From: Blautia hydrogenotrophica DSM 10507
GTDB lineage: Bacteria > Bacillota > Clostridia > Lachnospirales > Lachnospiraceae
Assembly (NCBI RefSeq): GCF_034356035.1
Contig: NZ_CP136423.1
Span: forward strand, 1,736,001-1,800,000
Direction of reading: 5' to 3'
DNA: 64,000 nucleotides
Below, piece by piece: positions 63,119 to 64,000 of the stretch. The notes under the pieces were generated by a model. The model did not search any database. It was not told where the DNA came from and was given only the letters and a program-made list of their open reading frames with translations. The translations under genes and the position numbers were made by a program. Every line of letters begins with the position of its first letter. Position 1 is the stretch's first letter.

Positions 63119-64000
63119 CGTCTATACTCTCCTTTAAACGCTCCCGCGGCTGCCGTCTCGCTTTCCAAAAACAATTCCTGTACGCCGACCTCCTGCCTGA
63201 GAATCTCAGTAAACTGTGCTGGCAGCGGAGCAAAAAAATGTCGCCCTGAAAGATGTTCCAAAGTCCCTTCCATAACGGGAAAATTCAGCTGAACCGCATG
63301 GAGCACCTGATGCTGCAATTTGTATCTTCTGAAATAGTCCTGATTCCAGGAAGCATCCCCGTATTTCGGGTCTCCGAGAATTGGATGTCCAATACTCGCT
63401 AGATGGCTGCGAATCTGGTGCGTCCGCCCTGTAATCAGATGTACCCTCAGTAGCGTCAACTTTGCATTAGAGGTCAATGGCTCATAGGAAGTCTCTATCG
63501 GCTGAGCACCCTTGATGGGAACGCTGCTAACTATTACTTTATTACATTTCGTATCTTTATGCAAATATCCCTTGATAAAATTTTTCTTAATTATTTTTCC
63601 TTTGACGAGACAGAGATAATACTTCTCCAAGGTTCTGTCGTGAAACATCTGGGACAGAGACTGCAGGGAAGCTAAGGTTTTTCCGGCAGCTACGATTCCG
63701 GTGGTGTTCCGGTCCAGGCGATTACAGATTCCCGGCCGGAAAGTTCGAAAGTCCGTCTGAGTAAACTGACCGCTCTCGAGCAGATAGCTGAGCATATATT
63801 CCACCAAGGAGACATCCTCCGGCCGGCTTTTTTGAGAGAGTATGCCTGCTGGCTTATTTAAAATCATGACTTGGCTGTCTTCGTAGAGAATCTCTAGCTG
63901 AAGGTCGTCTGTGGGATAAAAATCATCCCTGGAAAATTTTTCAAAAGTCTCCTGACTGAAGAAAAGCTGCACCTGATCTCCCGGTTTCAATTTCTCATTT
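63115..64000 (-). CDS. RluA-family pseudouridine synthase, 5' end beyond the window
   Basis: About 295 residues are visible. The frame stays open through the window edge (…NEKLKPGDQVQLFF), so the TTG at 63990 is not the start and a few dozen residues of an S4 domain are missing. The catalytic motif NRLDRNTTG and the later TGRTHQIRSHL are present. It belongs with the RluC/RluD/YtzG-like enzymes; the rRNA target is not predictable. Confidence 0.88.
   Translation of the reverse strand, partial: NEKLKPGDQVQLFFSQETFEKFSRDDFYPTDDLQLEILYEDSQVMILNKPAGILSQKSRPEDVSLVEYMLSYLLESGQFTQTDFRTFRPGICNRLDRNTTGIVAAGKTLASLQSLSQMFHDRTLEKYYLCLVKGKIIKKNFIKGYLHKDTKCNKVIVSSVPIKGAQPIETSYEPLTSNAKLTLLRVHLITGRTHQIRSHLASIGHPILGDPKYGDASWNQDYFRRYKLQHQVLHAVQLNFPVMEGTLEHLSGRHFFAPLPAQFTEILRQEVGVQELFLESETAAAGAFKGEYRR

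Overview
The window looks like chromosomal DNA of an anaerobic Gram-positive Clostridia bacterium, most likely Lachnospiraceae. The grounds are strong AGGAGG ribosome sites, TTGACA/TATAAT-type promoters, a Firmicutes-type L27 with its Prp processing protease, SepF, RecU, butyrate kinase and phosphate butyryltransferase, FeoAB with the small Cys-rich partner, and an HisZ-dependent short HisG. Genus is not determined. I see no rRNA, tRNA, CRISPR array or intact insertion sequence. The DNA is mostly ordinary core chromosome with a few accessory loci.

Layout. (1) 1-10.1 kb, + strand: the end of a COG2509-type flavoprotein, radC, then a wall-elongation and division-site cluster (mreB-like, mreC, mreD, an oversized PBP2, minD, minE, rodA, a D-Ala-D-Ala carboxypeptidase). 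No minC lies beside minD. (2) 10.1-18.6 kb: a small P-loop protein, a YihS-like sugar isomerase, an HlyD-like membrane protein, then yggS-sepF-ylmH-lspA-rluD, a cytidylate-kinase-like protein and a convergent TtcA-like PP-loop protein. (3) 18.7-23 kb: an AI-2E-family permease, dtd, and a secreted repeat protein ending in an M23 peptidase. (4) 23-33.5 kb, mostly - strand: an XerS-like recombinase, butyrate kinase, lexA (+), the rplU-prp-rpmA-obgE-yhbY-nadD-yqeK-rsfS group, an OFA-type transporter and phosphate butyryltransferase. (5) 33-41 kb, - strand: a radical-SAM/DUF2344/RNase G/glyoxalase-fold operon, a YoaK-like membrane protein and feoA-feoB with the Cys-rich protein.

(6) 41.2-51.3 kb, - strand, is the most interesting locus. 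A cobalamin riboswitch with a well-formed P1 stem and B12 box lies upstream of a terminator hairpin, several further hairpins, a SAM methyltransferase, two CydDC/YbtPQ-like ABC half-transporters and a complete nickel/peptide-type ABC importer (two permeases, two ATPases, one lipoprotein). I read this as a B12-repressed metal, metallophore or corrinoid acquisition operon. (7) 51.3-57 kb: class I fructose-bisphosphate aldolase, a chain of intergenic hairpins, DegV, a sodium symporter and an ABC exporter. (8) 57-64 kb, - strand: hisZ-hisG-hisD-hisB-hisIE, where HisIE carries an extra HisF-like domain that has lost a catalytic Asp, then recU, lepB and the start-truncated end of an RluA-type pseudouridine synthase.

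Non-coding items worth attention are a 150-bp element with 15-bp perfect terminal inverted repeats (32951-33100), a palindromic element seen three times (10793, 17165, 52384) with base changes that keep pairing, a 40-bp near-perfect palindrome beside the XerS-like gene, and three places where a promoter -35 box TTGA shares its bases with the TGA stop codon of the preceding gene. All calls come from reading the sequence and remembered family motifs; no database search was run.
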